The notes beneath the pieces were generated by a model. That model saw only the letters and a program-made list of their open reading frames with translations, was not told where the DNA came from and ran no database searches. The translations under genes were made by a program, and so were the position numbers. From contig CAYFWF010000003.1 in assembly GCA_964346815.1 (NCBI GenBank), forward strand, positions 62,001-126,000: 64,000 bases of DNA, in the 5' to 3' direction. Source of the DNA: CAYFWF01 sp964346815 (GTDB lineage: Bacteria > Acidobacteriota > Aminicenantia > Aminicenantales > Aminicenantaceae). Within the stretch, counting starts at the first letter, position 1; each line of letters begins with the position of its first letter. Shown here in pieces: positions 31,809-41,447 of this stretch.

Positions 31809-32696
31809 TTGTCCATTGATGCATTCACTTTTGTCGCACAGATCATAAATTTCATTATTCTCGTTTTGCTTTTGAGGCATTTTCTCTACAAACGGATAGT
31901 GCGGGTTATGGACGAGCGGGAAAAGAGCATCGCCAGTCGGATTGAGAACGCTGAAAAGAGAAAAGAAGAGGCTGAAGAGGAAGCAGAATCCTACCAGAAA
32001 AAGAAAAAAGAGCTGGACAAGAAGGAAAAAGATTTGATCTCCCGGGCGGAAAAAGAGGCGGAAGACAGAAAGCAGGAGCTTATCCAGAAGGCCAGAAAAG
32101 AGGTGGACCAGACCCAGAAACACTGGAGAGAATCTCTCCAGCGGCAGAAAGAAACATTCCTTCATGATCTCAGGCAGCGTGCCGGAGAGCAGGTCTTCGA
32201 ATTGGCCAAGAGAGCCCTGAAAGATCTGGCCGATGAGGATGTGGAAAGGCACATCGCGGAGGTCTTTCTCCAACGGCTCGAAGATCTAGAGAAAAAGGAG
32301 AAGCAGGTGTTCAAAGAGAGTCTGGAACAATCGAATCAAAAGGCCGTTGTCTTGAGCCGGTTCAAGATTCCGAAAGAGCTGAGGCAGAAAATCGAAAAGA
32401 CAGTGAGGAAACTAGGCGGGAAGGAAATCCGCGTGCAGTTTAAATCCACCGAAGATTTGATCGGCGGAGTGGAAATGGAAATCGGAGATAGAAAAATATC
32501 CTGGGGAATTGACAGCTATCTGGAGGATATAGAGGAAAAAATGTCGGAAACATTCGAGCAGAGAATTTCCGAGGAAGAGAAAGAAAAAGAAAAAAAGAAA
32601 GAGACCGGGAAAGAAGAAGCAGCAGAAAACAAAAAAGATGAAGAAAAAGAGGCAAAGAAACAGGAAAAAGGAAGAGAAGAAGAAACACATGAGTGA
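31809..32696 (+). CDS. atpF: N-type ATP synthase subunit b with delta-like C-terminus
   Basis: A 295-residue protein, much longer than a usual b subunit (about 160). A single N-terminal helix (VAQIINFIILVLLLRHFLY) is followed by a long, highly charged coiled coil. Around residues 180-240 the segment EIRVQFKSTEDLIGGVEMEIGD with a following SWGIDSYLEDIEEK resembles the C-terminal end of the delta/OSCP subunit. The operon has no separate atpH, so this fusion probably supplies the delta function. A Lys/Glu-rich low-complexity tail ends the protein. The start is TTG 31809 after GGAGG. Confidence 0.85.
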   Translation: MSIDAFTFVAQIINFIILVLLLRHFLYKRIVRVMDEREKSIASRIENAEKRKEEAEEEAESYQKKKKELDKKEKDLISRAEKEAEDRKQELIQKARKEVDQTQKHWRESLQRQKETFLHDLRQRAGEQVFELAKRALKDLADEDVERHIAEVFLQRLEDLEKKEKQVFKESLEQSNQKAVVLSRFKIPKELRQKIEKTVRKLGGKEIRVQFKSTEDLIGGVEMEIGDRKISWGIDSYLEDIEEKMSETFEQRISEEEKEKEKKKETGKEEAAENKKDEEKEAKKQEKGREEETHE

Positions 32697-34261
32697 AGTG
32701 CGAGGTTGAGAAAAATCCCGGGATGAGCGAGAAATCAAGGCAAAACGGGGAATTGGATCATATCCTGAAGTCTACTTTTTCCACTCTGGGAGACCTCCTG
32801 GACAAACACCGTTTCGAGATAGATATCAGAGAATTGGGCCGGGTTTGGAACGTGGGAAGAGGCATAGCCAGGATTAGAGGCCTTCCCAATGTCCGGTATG
32901 AGGAACTGATCCGCTTTCCCGAAAACAAGATGGGGATTGCCTTCAATCTGGATGCCGACGAAGTGGGAGCCATCCTGATCGATGAGTACCAGGGTATCAG
33001 AGCAGGACAGGCTGTCCGGAGAACCCACCGGATCATGGATGTTCCGGTGGGAGATGGATTGGTGGGTAGAATTGTGGATGCTCTGGGACGACCCATCGAT
33101 GGAAAGGGATCTATTCAAACATCCACCCGACTTCCCATCGAAAGACCGGCACCCGCCATCATGGACAGAGCACCGGTATCTACGCCTCTTCAGACCGGGA
33201 TCCAGTCAGTGGATGCCTTGATCCCGATCGGCAGGGGCCAGAGAGAATTGATCCTGGGAGACCGCCAGATCGGGAAAACAGCCATTGCCCTGGATACCGT
33301 AATCAACCAGAGAGACAAGGAAGTGGTGTGCATTTACTGTGCCATCGGTCAGGAAAGTTCTTCGGTAGCCAAGACCGTTTTCGATCTTAGAAAGCACGAT
33401 GCCATGGGATACACAATTGTGGTGGTCGCCACAGGTGAAGATCCCCCGGGACAGAATTTCATCGCTCCTTATGCTGCCACTTCCATGGGAGAATATTTCA
33501 TGGAGAAAGGCAGGGATGTATTGATTATCTATGACGATCTGACGCGGCATGCCCGGACTTACCGTGAGCTGTCCCTATTATTGAGGAGACCTCCCGCAAG
33601 GGAAGCCTATCCAGGAGATATATTCTACATTCATTCTCGTTTATTGGAGCGATCCACTCACCTGAAGGATGAGTTGGGCGGAGGATCTTTGACTGCCCTG
33701 CCCATCATAGAAACCCAAGCTCAGAATATCGCCGCCTATATTCCCACCAATCTGGTTTCCATAACCGATGGACAGATCTATCTGTCCCCCAGACTTTTCG
33801 GGGAAGGGGTTCTCCCTGCCATAGATATCGGGAAATCGGTTTCTCGGGTAGGCGGCAAAACCCAGCTTCCTGCCTACCGGGCAGTGGCAGGAGACCTGCG
33901 TCTGGCTTATTCTCAATTCGAAGAGCTGGAGACCTTTTCCCGGTTCGGGGCACGGCTGGATGAAGATACCCGAAAAACTTTGGAGAGGGGGCGCCGTGTG
34001 CGGGAGGTACTGAAACAAGACCAATATCGGCCTCTTACCGTGCCCGAGCAGATATCGGTGATGACAGCGGTTACCGAAGGGCTTTTGGATGATGTGCCTT
34101 TGAATGAAATCGGTGCGGTCAAAAACAGAATTCAAAACAGGGTGAATGACGAGCTCCCGGATGTCTGCCGACGAATAGAAGAAGGAGAAGAGCTCAGCCA
34201 GGAAGACAGGGATTCTCTGGTAGAGCTGGCCAGAGATCTGATCGAGACTCGAGAGGACTGA
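32693..34261 (+). CDS. atpA: N-type ATP synthase subunit alpha
   Basis: About 522 residues. P-loop GDRQIGKTAIALD, the IIYDDLTRHARTYRELSLLLRRPP block, and the conserved VGGKTQ region of the alpha subunit are present. It forms the non-catalytic nucleotide sites of F1. The reading starts at GTG 32693, overlapping the atpF stop; an ATG at 32723 would remove ten residues and is equally plausible, since neither has a strong RBS. Confidence 0.94.
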   Translation: MKCEVEKNPGMSEKSRQNGELDHILKSTFSTLGDLLDKHRFEIDIRELGRVWNVGRGIARIRGLPNVRYEELIRFPENKMGIAFNLDADEVGAILIDEYQGIRAGQAVRRTHRIMDVPVGDGLVGRIVDALGRPIDGKGSIQTSTRLPIERPAPAIMDRAPVSTPLQTGIQSVDALIPIGRGQRELILGDRQIGKTAIALDTVINQRDKEVVCIYCAIGQESSSVAKTVFDLRKHDAMGYTIVVVATGEDPPGQNFIAPYAATSMGEYFMEKGRDVLIIYDDLTRHARTYRELSLLLRRPPAREAYPGDIFYIHSRLLERSTHLKDELGGGSLTALPIIETQAQNIAAYIPTNLVSITDGQIYLSPRLFGEGVLPAIDIGKSVSRVGGKTQLPAYRAVAGDLRLAYSQFEELETFSRFGARLDEDTRKTLERGRRVREVLKQDQYRPLTVPEQISVMTAVTEGLLDDVPLNEIGAVKNRIQNRVNDELPDVCRRIEEGEELSQEDRDSLVELARDLIETRED

Positions 34262-34264
34262 AGG

Positions 34265-35146
34265 ATGGAGCAACTGGAAACGTTGAGGCGGAAGATCGAA
34301 AGCGCCGAAGATCTCCACTCTGTGGTCAAGACGATGAAGACGCTGGCTGCGGTGAATATTCGCGAATATGAAAGAGCGGTGGAATCCCTCGAAGAGTACA
34401 ACCAGACCATTGAAATGGGTCTCCAAGTTTTGATGCGCAGCAGGAGAAACAAGGCAGTGAAGTCAGAACAGGATTTTGGAGGTCATATCGGAGCGGTCAT
34501 CTTTGGCTCAGAGCAGGGAATGGTGGGACAATTCAATGATCAGATCGTATCTTTTGCCGTCCAGAAAATGAAAGAATTCCAGATGCCGATGCAGCATCGG
34601 CATGTGCTGGCGATTGGGGAAAGGGTGAGGAACCGTTTGGAGGACAGCGGCCATCCGGTGGAAGATCATGTTTCTATTTCTGAATCAATGCTGGATTTGA
34701 CTTTTGTGAATCAGGAAATACTGGTCAGAATCGAAGAATGGCGTCTGAAGAAAGATATCGATCAGATCATCATTTTTTATAACAGGCCCGCTTCAAAAGC
34801 CGCTTATCAACCGGCACTCAAATACCTCCTGCCCCTGGATTTTAAATGGCTCCAGAGCCTGGAGGAGAAGGAATGGCCAACCCGGGTTTTACCCGGCTTC
34901 AGCTTGGAATGGGACCGGTTGTTTTCCTCTCTGATCCGGCAGTACTTTTTCGTATCTCTTTATCGGGCCACCGTTGAATCACTGGCCAGCGAGAATGCGA
35001 GCAGGCTGGCTTCCATGCAGGTCGCAGAGAAAAATATCGAAGAACGGCTGGAGGAGCTCAATACCCAATACCAGCACCAGCGGCAGGAAAGCATCACGGC
35101 AGAGCTCCTGGATATCGTCTCCGGTTTCGAAGTTTTGTCTGGCTGA
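34265..35146 (+). CDS. atpG: N-type ATP synthase subunit gamma
   Basis: A 293-residue F1 gamma subunit, recognised by the N-terminal coiled coil (LRRKIESAEDLHSVVKTMKTLAAV, split here by position) and the C-terminal coiled coil with SENASRLASMQVAEKNIEERL. The middle Rossmann-like domain begins with GAVIFGSEQGMVGQFND. It is the central rotor stalk. It is the last ATP synthase gene, 29 nt before the PfkB kinase. Confidence 0.92.
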   Translation: MEQLETLRRKIESAEDLHSVVKTMKTLAAVNIREYERAVESLEEYNQTIEMGLQVLMRSRRNKAVKSEQDFGGHIGAVIFGSEQGMVGQFNDQIVSFAVQKMKEFQMPMQHRHVLAIGERVRNRLEDSGHPVEDHVSISESMLDLTFVNQEILVRIEEWRLKKDIDQIIIFYNRPASKAAYQPALKYLLPLDFKWLQSLEEKEWPTRVLPGFSLEWDRLFSSLIRQYFFVSLYRATVESLASENASRLASMQVAEKNIEERLEELNTQYQHQRQESITAELLDIVSGFEVLSG

Positions 35147-35175
35147 AAGATAACAGCCAAAAATTATGGTGAGTC

Positions 35176-36141
35176 ATGAAAATGAAAAAAATCATCGCTC
35201 TTTGTATGAAACCTTCTATCGACATCAGCACTCGTGTAGGGACGGTCGTCTCAGGACCTAAATTGCGCTGTGAGGCTCCTCTGAGGGAACCGGGGGGCGG
35301 GGGTGTCAATGTTTGCCGGGCTGTCACAAAACTGGGAGGAAAGGCTTTGGCTGTCTACCCGACCGGGGGGACCAGCGGTCAACTGCTCAAGAGACTCCTT
35401 GAGGAGGAAGGAGTCGATCAAAGCACTATTTCCATAGAGAGCATGATCCCTGAAAGCTTCATGGTTTTAGAGGAATCGAGCGGTAAACAGTACCGGTTCA
35501 ATTTTCCCGGCGCAAGAGTTGAGGAAGATGAATGGAGGAAAATCTTAAAAATGATATCACGTACGAATCCCAGACCCGGTTTCGTGGTCGCAAGCGGGAG
35601 CCTCCCTCCTGGAGCCCCGGATGACTTTTATGCCCGGGTGGCCCGAGAGGTTGCAGAATTGGAAGCGATGTTTATCCTGGATACCCATGGTACTCCGTTG
35701 ATCGAGGCAGCAAAAGAAAGTGTGTATTTGATCAAAGCCAATATGAAGGAGTTTCAGGAAGTAGCAGGACAGGAAGTTGAAGATGAAATGCAACTGAGGG
35801 AACTGGCCAAGGATAGGATTTTGGGAAAGAAATGCGAGACGCTGGTTGTCTCGTTGGGTGCAGCCGGGGCAATCCTGGTGTCCAAGGAGGGAATCGAGCG
35901 ATTTTATGCTCCAGTCGTTCCGATCCGCAGCCGGGTAGGAGCAGGGGACAGCATGACCGCCGGCATAGTGATGAAGCTGGCACAGAATTTTTCTCTTCGG
36001 GATTCCATGCTTTTTGGCATAGCGGCCGGCTCTGCTGCTGTGATGACGCCAGGGACCGAACTCTGCAGAAGAGAGGACGCTGAGCGTCTGTATGAACAAA
36101 TGAAAAAGGTGGATCGAGAATCCTTCGGGACAGGAAGTTAG
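35176..36141 (+). CDS. PfkB-family sugar-phosphate kinase (1-phosphofructokinase/PfkB type)
   Basis: A 321-residue ribokinase-superfamily enzyme. The N-terminal substrate motif is KPSIDIST in place of the usual NPSID, the GGGGVNVCRAVTKLGG block marks the LacC/FruK/PfkB branch, and the catalytic base and anion hole lie in GAGDSMTAG. It phosphorylates fructose-6-phosphate, fructose-1-phosphate or tagatose-6-phosphate; the exact substrate is not determined. Its place after the ATP synthase and downstream of PEP synthase and phosphoglycerate mutase fits a role in central carbon flux. Confidence 0.88.
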   Translation: MKMKKIIALCMKPSIDISTRVGTVVSGPKLRCEAPLREPGGGGVNVCRAVTKLGGKALAVYPTGGTSGQLLKRLLEEEGVDQSTISIESMIPESFMVLEESSGKQYRFNFPGARVEEDEWRKILKMISRTNPRPGFVVASGSLPPGAPDDFYARVAREVAELEAMFILDTHGTPLIEAAKESVYLIKANMKEFQEVAGQEVEDEMQLRELAKDRILGKKCETLVVSLGAAGAILVSKEGIERFYAPVVPIRSRVGAGDSMTAGIVMKLAQNFSLRDSMLFGIAAGSAAVMTPGTELCRREDAERLYEQMKKVDRESFGTGS

Positions 36142-36171
36142 GCAAATATTCGGATTTGTTCGATGCGGTGA

Positions 36172-36177
36172 TATAAT
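36172..36177 (+). promoter_or_regulatory. Candidate -10 box directly before the adenylate kinase gene
   Basis: TATAAT ends 4 nt before the ATG at 36182, which would give a leaderless or nearly leaderless internal transcript. No good -35 is visible (TTCGGA at 36149-36154 with a 17-nt spacer), so this may be chance. Confidence 0.3.
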
Positions 36178-36181
36178 AGGG

Positions 36182-36859
36182 ATGAGAAAAAATAAGAGAG
36201 CCGTGGTATTGTTAGGGCCCCCTGGGAGCGGAAAAACGAGCGTGGTGGAGAGACTGCGTTCCTTCATGGATGCAGAAACCATAGAAACCGGACCGATTTT
36301 GAAACAGAGAGCCCAGGAGGAATCCGATATAGGCCAGCAGATCAGGCATTATCTGGAAAAAGGAGAACTGGTCCCTACCGGAATAGTTAACGATGTCATT
36401 ATCCGGAAGTTGGAAAGAACCGATGCTCCATGGATTCTTTTCGACGGATACCCGCGTCAGAAAAATCAAATCGAACCATTTTTCAACATCGGGGAAAGAG
36501 TGAAATACGAACTGCGGGCGGTGCTGAGTCTGGTCCTGAAACGCTCGGTGGCCTTCGAACGGATCACCGGCAGGAGGGTGTGTCCGCGCTGCGGGGCTGT
36601 TTATAACATCCATGATGAGCCTCCTTCCCGGCCGCGAGTCTGTGACCGATGCGGCGGTGATTTGATCCAGAGAAAAGACGACACTCCAGAGGTCGTCAAC
36701 GAAAGGATGGAAGAGTTCGAGCGAAACACACTCCCGGTGATCGAATTTTTCGAAAGGGAATATCCTGAGAGGACCTATCGGCTTTCGGCTGAAAAAGAAC
36801 TTTCCGATACGGTGGAATCGGCTCTCTCCATCCTTAAGAATAAAGACCAAGCGAAATGA
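36182..36859 (+). CDS. Adenylate-kinase-family nucleoside monophosphate kinase
   Basis: A 225-residue P-loop NMP kinase. Walker A is GPPGSGKT, the LID region carries a four-Cys zinc site (CPRC and CDRC) as in Gram-positive type adenylate kinases, and the FDGYPR motif is conserved. The usual TGDLLR that binds AMP reads TGPILK, so substrate specificity may differ from a housekeeping Adk. It converts NMP and ATP to NDP and ADP. It overlaps the DUF72 gene by 4 nt. Confidence 0.88.
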   Translation: MRKNKRAVVLLGPPGSGKTSVVERLRSFMDAETIETGPILKQRAQEESDIGQQIRHYLEKGELVPTGIVNDVIIRKLERTDAPWILFDGYPRQKNQIEPFFNIGERVKYELRAVLSLVLKRSVAFERITGRRVCPRCGAVYNIHDEPPSRPRVCDRCGGDLIQRKDDTPEVVNERMEEFERNTLPVIEFFEREYPERTYRLSAEKELSDTVESALSILKNKDQAK

Positions 36860-37593
36860 GCAGACAAAAAAAAGTACACATCGGGACTTCGGGCTGGCAT
36901 TATGATCATTGGGAGGGAGTTTTTTATCCGGAAGGAATGGACAAACAGGATTACCTGGAATATTACTCAAAGAGATTTCACACTGCGGAAATCAACAATA
37001 CCTTCTATCAAGTTCCCCAGAAGAAGACCTTGATGCACTGGGGAGAGGTTGTTCCTCCCCGTTTTATTTTTTCGGTCAAAGCCAGCAGGTATATCACTCA
37101 TATGAAAAAACTCAAGGATTCCCAGCAACCGGTTTCTAAATTTTTAAAACAGGTAGAGGTATTGAGGGACAAGCTGGGCCCGATTCTCTTTCAGCTCCCC
37201 CCCAGATGGAACGTGAACCTGGAGAGGCTGGAGACTTTTCTCAAAGTTCTGCCTTCGGATTTTCGATACACCTTTGAGTTCAGAGATCCTTCCTGGTGCG
37301 ATGAGCGGGTGTACAGCCTTCTTTCTGAAAGAGGAGCCGCTTTTTGTATCTATGATTTCGACCGCCGCCAGTCTCCAAAAGAAGTGACCGCTGAATTCGC
37401 CTACATACGTTTGCACGGGCCTGATGGTCCGTATAAGGGACAATATGACAAACAAACCCTCTCTGGATGGGCGGGGGCCGTGAGTTCCTGGGTGAGAAAG
37501 AAGAAAGAGGTGTACTGTTATTTCGACAACGATCAAGCCGGGTATGCTGCGCAGGATGCGGCCAACCTGAACCGGATGTTGAAGAAGAGGTAG
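36856..37593 (+). CDS. DUF72 family protein
   Basis: A 245-residue DUF72 (YecE-like) TIM-barrel-like protein. It begins HIGTSGWHYDHWEGVFYPEG and contains FYQVPQKKTLMHW, KASRYITHMKKL and a C-terminal YCYFDNDQAGYAAQDA. DUF72 is widespread but has no firmly established activity; proposals link it to nucleotide or repair functions. Its start codon overlaps the upstream kinase stop, and PolX follows 5 nt after its end, so it belongs to a kinase-DUF72-polX-ligA unit. Confidence 0.9.
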   Translation: MSRQKKVHIGTSGWHYDHWEGVFYPEGMDKQDYLEYYSKRFHTAEINNTFYQVPQKKTLMHWGEVVPPRFIFSVKASRYITHMKKLKDSQQPVSKFLKQVEVLRDKLGPILFQLPPRWNVNLERLETFLKVLPSDFRYTFEFRDPSWCDERVYSLLSERGAAFCIYDFDRRQSPKEVTAEFAYIRLHGPDGPYKGQYDKQTLSGWAGAVSSWVRKKKEVYCYFDNDQAGYAAQDAANLNRMLKKR

Positions 37594-37598
37594 AATAT

Positions 37599-39326
37599 AT
37601 GCCAGTTCATAACAGCGATGTGGCCGAGGTTTTCAACCGGATTGCCGATCTTTTAGAGATAAAAGGGGAAAATCCTTTCAGGATAAGGGCCTATCGGAAT
37701 GCTGCCAGAACCATCGGAGGACTTTCTCAAAGCGCTGCGGACCTTTTAGAGCAAGGCAAGGACCTCAGCAGCCTTCCGGGAATCGGCAAGGATCTGGCAG
37801 ATAAGATCAAAGAAATCGTGGAAACCGGAACCCACCCTCTACTGGGGGAGCTGGAAAAAGAGCTTCCTCCCGAGCTTCCCGGCCTGATGAAAATACAGGG
37901 CATGGGGGCCAAAAAAGTCAAAGTGCTTTTCGATAAACTGGCTGTCAAATCTGTCCGGGAGTTAACTGAAGCGGCTGAGGAGAAAAAAATTCGAAGGCTC
38001 CCCGGATTCGGAGAGAAAACCGAACGGAATATCCTGGAGGAGCTGGGCCGGATAAAGGAACGAAAAGGAGAGAAAGAGAGGATCAAGCTCGCGGTCGCGG
38101 AACAGATCGCAAAGCCTCTGGTGGAATACTTGAAAAAGGAAGAAAGAGTGAAGGAGGTAGAGGTGGCCGGCAGTTACCGCCGGAAGAAAGAGACCGTGGG
38201 AGATCTGGATATTTTAGCCACATGCAAGAAAGGCTCGCGAATCATGGATCGATTCGTGGACTACGATGAAGTGGACAAAATCCTCTCCCGGGGGAAGACA
38301 AAATCCTCGGTTGTTTTGAGATCGGGTCTCCAAGTCGATCTCCGGGTGGTCCCTCAAGTCAGCCTCGGATCGGCTCTGCACTATTTTACCGGATCCAAAG
38401 AACACAATATCGCTGTCCGCAAAATAGGAGTTAAAAAAGGATTGAAGATCAACGAGTACGGCGTGTTCAAGGGAAAGAAGCGGATTGCGGGGAAAACAGA
38501 GAAAGAGGTTTACAAACAGGTCGGCCTTCCCTATATCGAACCGGAACTGCGGGAGAACCGGGGCGAATTCGAAGCGGCACAGAAGAAGAATCTCCCCCGC
38601 CTGGTCGCCCTTGAAGATATCAAGGGTGACCTGCATGTCCATACCAAGGCCACGGACGGACACTATTCACTGGAAGATATGGCCGATGCAGCCAGAAAAA
38701 GAGGTTATGACTATATTGCCATCAGCGACCACTCCAGGCATGTTACGGTGGCCAAAGGATTGAATGCCAAAAGACTCCGAAAACAGATCGAGGAAATCGA
38801 CCGATTGAATGAGAAACGGAATGATATCCAGATCCTTAAGTCCATCGAGCTGGATATCCTGGAGGACGGGTGTTTAGACCTTCCAGACGAAGTTCTCGAG
38901 GAATTGGATTTGGTGGTTTGTTCGGTCCATTACAAATTCAATCTTTCCCGGGAAAAACAGACCGAGAGAATCATGAAGGCTATGGATAATCCTTACTTCA
39001 ATATCTTCTCTCATCCCACGGGGCGTTTGATCAACGAACGAGAACCTTATGAGATAAACATGGAACAGATCATGAATGCCGCCAAGGAGAAAGGATGCTA
39101 CCTGGAACTCAACGCCCATCCGGACAGGCTGGATCTCAATGACATCCACTGCAAGATGGCCAAAGATATGGGAGTCAAAGTTGCCGTCGCCACAGATGCG
39201 CACAGGATAGATGATCTGGATTTGATGCGGTTTGGCATCGGGCAGGCCAGACGCGGCTGGCTGGAGGCTGAGGATGTCCTGAACACCAGGAGCTGGAAGG
39301 TCCTCAAAACGCTTCTGGAAAGATAA
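37599..39326 (+). CDS. polX: Family X DNA polymerase/3'-5' exonuclease PolX
   Basis: A 575-residue PolX. The HhH 8-kDa-like domain (EVFNRIADLLEIKGENPFR) and two HhH motifs (LPGIGKDLA, IQGMGAKKV) precede the polymerase palm with GDLDIL and VDLRVV acidic motifs. The PHP domain follows with GDLHVHTKATDGHYS and SDHSRH, giving the metal-dependent exonuclease. It fills gaps in base-excision and break repair. ATG 37599 follows AGAGGTAG; a longer frame from 37467 lies inside the DUF72 gene. The N-terminal half is paralogous to the HhH protein at 14890. Confidence 0.94.
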   Translation: MPVHNSDVAEVFNRIADLLEIKGENPFRIRAYRNAARTIGGLSQSAADLLEQGKDLSSLPGIGKDLADKIKEIVETGTHPLLGELEKELPPELPGLMKIQGMGAKKVKVLFDKLAVKSVRELTEAAEEKKIRRLPGFGEKTERNILEELGRIKERKGEKERIKLAVAEQIAKPLVEYLKKEERVKEVEVAGSYRRKKETVGDLDILATCKKGSRIMDRFVDYDEVDKILSRGKTKSSVVLRSGLQVDLRVVPQVSLGSALHYFTGSKEHNIAVRKIGVKKGLKINEYGVFKGKKRIAGKTEKEVYKQVGLPYIEPELRENRGEFEAAQKKNLPRLVALEDIKGDLHVHTKATDGHYSLEDMADAARKRGYDYIAISDHSRHVTVAKGLNAKRLRKQIEEIDRLNEKRNDIQILKSIELDILEDGCLDLPDEVLEELDLVVCSVHYKFNLSREKQTERIMKAMDNPYFNIFSHPTGRLINEREPYEINMEQIMNAAKEKGCYLELNAHPDRLDLNDIHCKMAKDMGVKVAVATDAHRIDDLDLMRFGIGQARRGWLEAEDVLNTRSWKVLKTLLER

Positions 39327-39345
39327 GAAGGAAAAGGAAAAGAGG

Positions 39346-41409
39346 ATGGATTTCAAACACAATCCGAAAACGACATTCAAGAACGTCGAGAGAATGAATA
39401 AAAAGGAGGCAAAGGAGGAGATCGAGGCTCTTCGGGAAGGAATCGAATACCATGACTACCTTTACTACGTGAAAAATCGACCCAAGATATCCGATTCGGT
39501 TTATGATAAGCTCTTCCACCGCCTCCAGAAGCTCGAGGAAGCATTCCCTGAATTTCAATCCGACACGTCTCCCACCCGAAAGGTTGGAGCCGCACCCCTG
39601 GATAAACTGAAAAAAGTGGAACACACAGTCCCGATGCTGAGCTTGAATGCTGCGTTGAGTGAAAAGGATGCCGAGGAATTTGACCGGTTCATTCGACGGA
39701 ACACTCCTCCTGGTCCTGTCCATTACGTTGCAGAGCCTAAGTTCGATGGATTATCGGTCGAAGTGGTGTACCAAGACGGTGCTTTCCAGAGGGGATGCAC
39801 CAGAGGCGATGGCCAAACGGGTGAGGATATCTCCGAGAACCTCAAAACCATCGGACCACTGGTCCTTCGACTGCAGAAGCCGGAAAAAGGAGACCTGCCT
39901 TCTTTTCTTGCCCTCCGGGGAGAGGTGTTTATGCCCAAAAATGCCTTCCAGGAAATGAACAGGAACCGGATTGAGAGGGGGGAGGAACCATTCGCCAATC
40001 CCCGTAACGCCGCTGCAGGCACCATGAGGCAGCTGGATCCCAAGAAGGTGGCCGGTATGCCTTTGGATATCATATTTTATGAGATCCTCAGCATCGAGGA
40101 CAGAGAATTTTCCTCTCACTGGGAAGAGCTGGAACAATTCCCACACTGGGGATTGAAAACGGATCCCCTCAACCGCCTCTGTTCTTCGTTCGAAGAGGTC
40201 AAGAGATACTGGAAAGAACTGGCCGGCCAGAGAGAAGGCTTGAACTACGAAATCGATGGAGTGGTGGTCAAGCTGGACGACCTGAAGGCCCGCACCCGTC
40301 TGGGAACCAGACAGCGCAGCCCCCGCTGGGCTCTGGCCTGGAAATTTCCCCCCAAAGAGGAGGAGACCAGGCTGGTGGATATCGTGGTTCAGGTGGGAAG
40401 AACGGGTATGCTGACACCTGTAGCGCTTCTCGATCCGGTGGAGGTAGGGGGAGTGACCGTCAGCCGGGCAACTCTGCATAATGAAGACGAAGTCAAGAAA
40501 AAAGATGTTCGGCCAGGGGATAGAGTCAGGATCGCCAGAGCTGGAGATGTGATTCCAGAGGTGGTGGAACGGATTAAGGAGCCGGGGAAGAAAAGAGGAA
40601 AGAAATTCTCTATGCCCCAGAAGTGTCCGGTATGCGGATCAAATATTTCTAAAGAGGGGGCTTACTCTTTCTGCCCTGCCGGTCTTTCCTGCCAGGCTCA
40701 GCTTATCGGACACATCCTTCATTATACTTCCCGGGACGCCATGAACATCGAAGGATTAGGGGAAAAAATCGTGCGCCAGATGGTGGTAAAGGGGATGGTA
40801 AAAGAACTCGCCGATCTCTATCATCTTTCCGAGAGGGATTTAAAGGATATGGAAGGATTTGCGGATAAGTCGGCCGGCAACCTGTACAGAGCTATCCAGG
40901 GAGCGAAAAGGGCCCGTCTCGATCGGTTTCTGTATGCTCTGGGAATCCGGCATGTGGGGCAGCATGTCGCCCGGGTTTTGGCGCAAGAGTATCGGAGCCT
41001 GGACAGTCTGAAAAAGTCCGGGAAGGAGGATTTGGAAAAAACGCGGGAAATAGGTCCAGAGATTGCACAGAGCGTGGTCCAATTCTTCGAACAGGAAAAA
41101 AACGAGAAAGCTCTGAAAAATCTCTTTGATGCAGGTGTCGAGGTAGAAGAGATGCCAAAATCCAGACAAGACCTTCCTCTGAGAGGGATAACCTTTGTTT
41201 TCACCGGAAAACTTGAGGAGTTTACCCGTGATGAGGCGGAGGACCTGGTCGAGAATCTGGGAGCGAGAGCGGCTTTCAGTGTCAGTAAAGAAACCGATTT
41301 TTTGGTGGTGGGAGAAAAGCCGGGAAGCAAATTGGAAGAGGCTGAAAAGCTAAAGGTAAAGACTCTGAAAGAAGAAGAATTCAAGAGGATGGTCGAAAAA
41401 TATGGATAG
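39346..41409 (+). CDS. ligA: NAD+-dependent DNA ligase LigA
   Basis: A 687-residue bacterial DNA ligase. In order: the NAD-binding Ia domain (HDYLYYVKNRPKISDSVYD), adenylation domain with active-site Lys in EPKFDGLS, OB-fold, four-Cys zinc finger (CPVCGS to FCPAGLSC), HhH domain (LGIRHVGQHVA) and C-terminal BRCT (LRGITFVFTGKLEEFTRDE). It seals nicks in replication and repair. It lies 19 nt after polX, an arrangement suited to gap filling followed by sealing. ATG 39346 with AAGGAAAAGAGG is used; 39394 would remove 16 residues. Confidence 0.96.
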   Translation: MDFKHNPKTTFKNVERMNKKEAKEEIEALREGIEYHDYLYYVKNRPKISDSVYDKLFHRLQKLEEAFPEFQSDTSPTRKVGAAPLDKLKKVEHTVPMLSLNAALSEKDAEEFDRFIRRNTPPGPVHYVAEPKFDGLSVEVVYQDGAFQRGCTRGDGQTGEDISENLKTIGPLVLRLQKPEKGDLPSFLALRGEVFMPKNAFQEMNRNRIERGEEPFANPRNAAAGTMRQLDPKKVAGMPLDIIFYEILSIEDREFSSHWEELEQFPHWGLKTDPLNRLCSSFEEVKRYWKELAGQREGLNYEIDGVVVKLDDLKARTRLGTRQRSPRWALAWKFPPKEEETRLVDIVVQVGRTGMLTPVALLDPVEVGGVTVSRATLHNEDEVKKKDVRPGDRVRIARAGDVIPEVVERIKEPGKKRGKKFSMPQKCPVCGSNISKEGAYSFCPAGLSCQAQLIGHILHYTSRDAMNIEGLGEKIVRQMVVKGMVKELADLYHLSERDLKDMEGFADKSAGNLYRAIQGAKRARLDRFLYALGIRHVGQHVARVLAQEYRSLDSLKKSGKEDLEKTREIGPEIAQSVVQFFEQEKNEKALKNLFDAGVEVEEMPKSRQDLPLRGITFVFTGKLEEFTRDEAEDLVENLGARAAFSVSKETDFLVVGEKPGSKLEEAEKLKVKTLKEEEFKRMVEKYG

Positions 41410-41447
41410 AAAGGGCAAAATCCTGATTAAAAGGGAGGAGGAGATTC

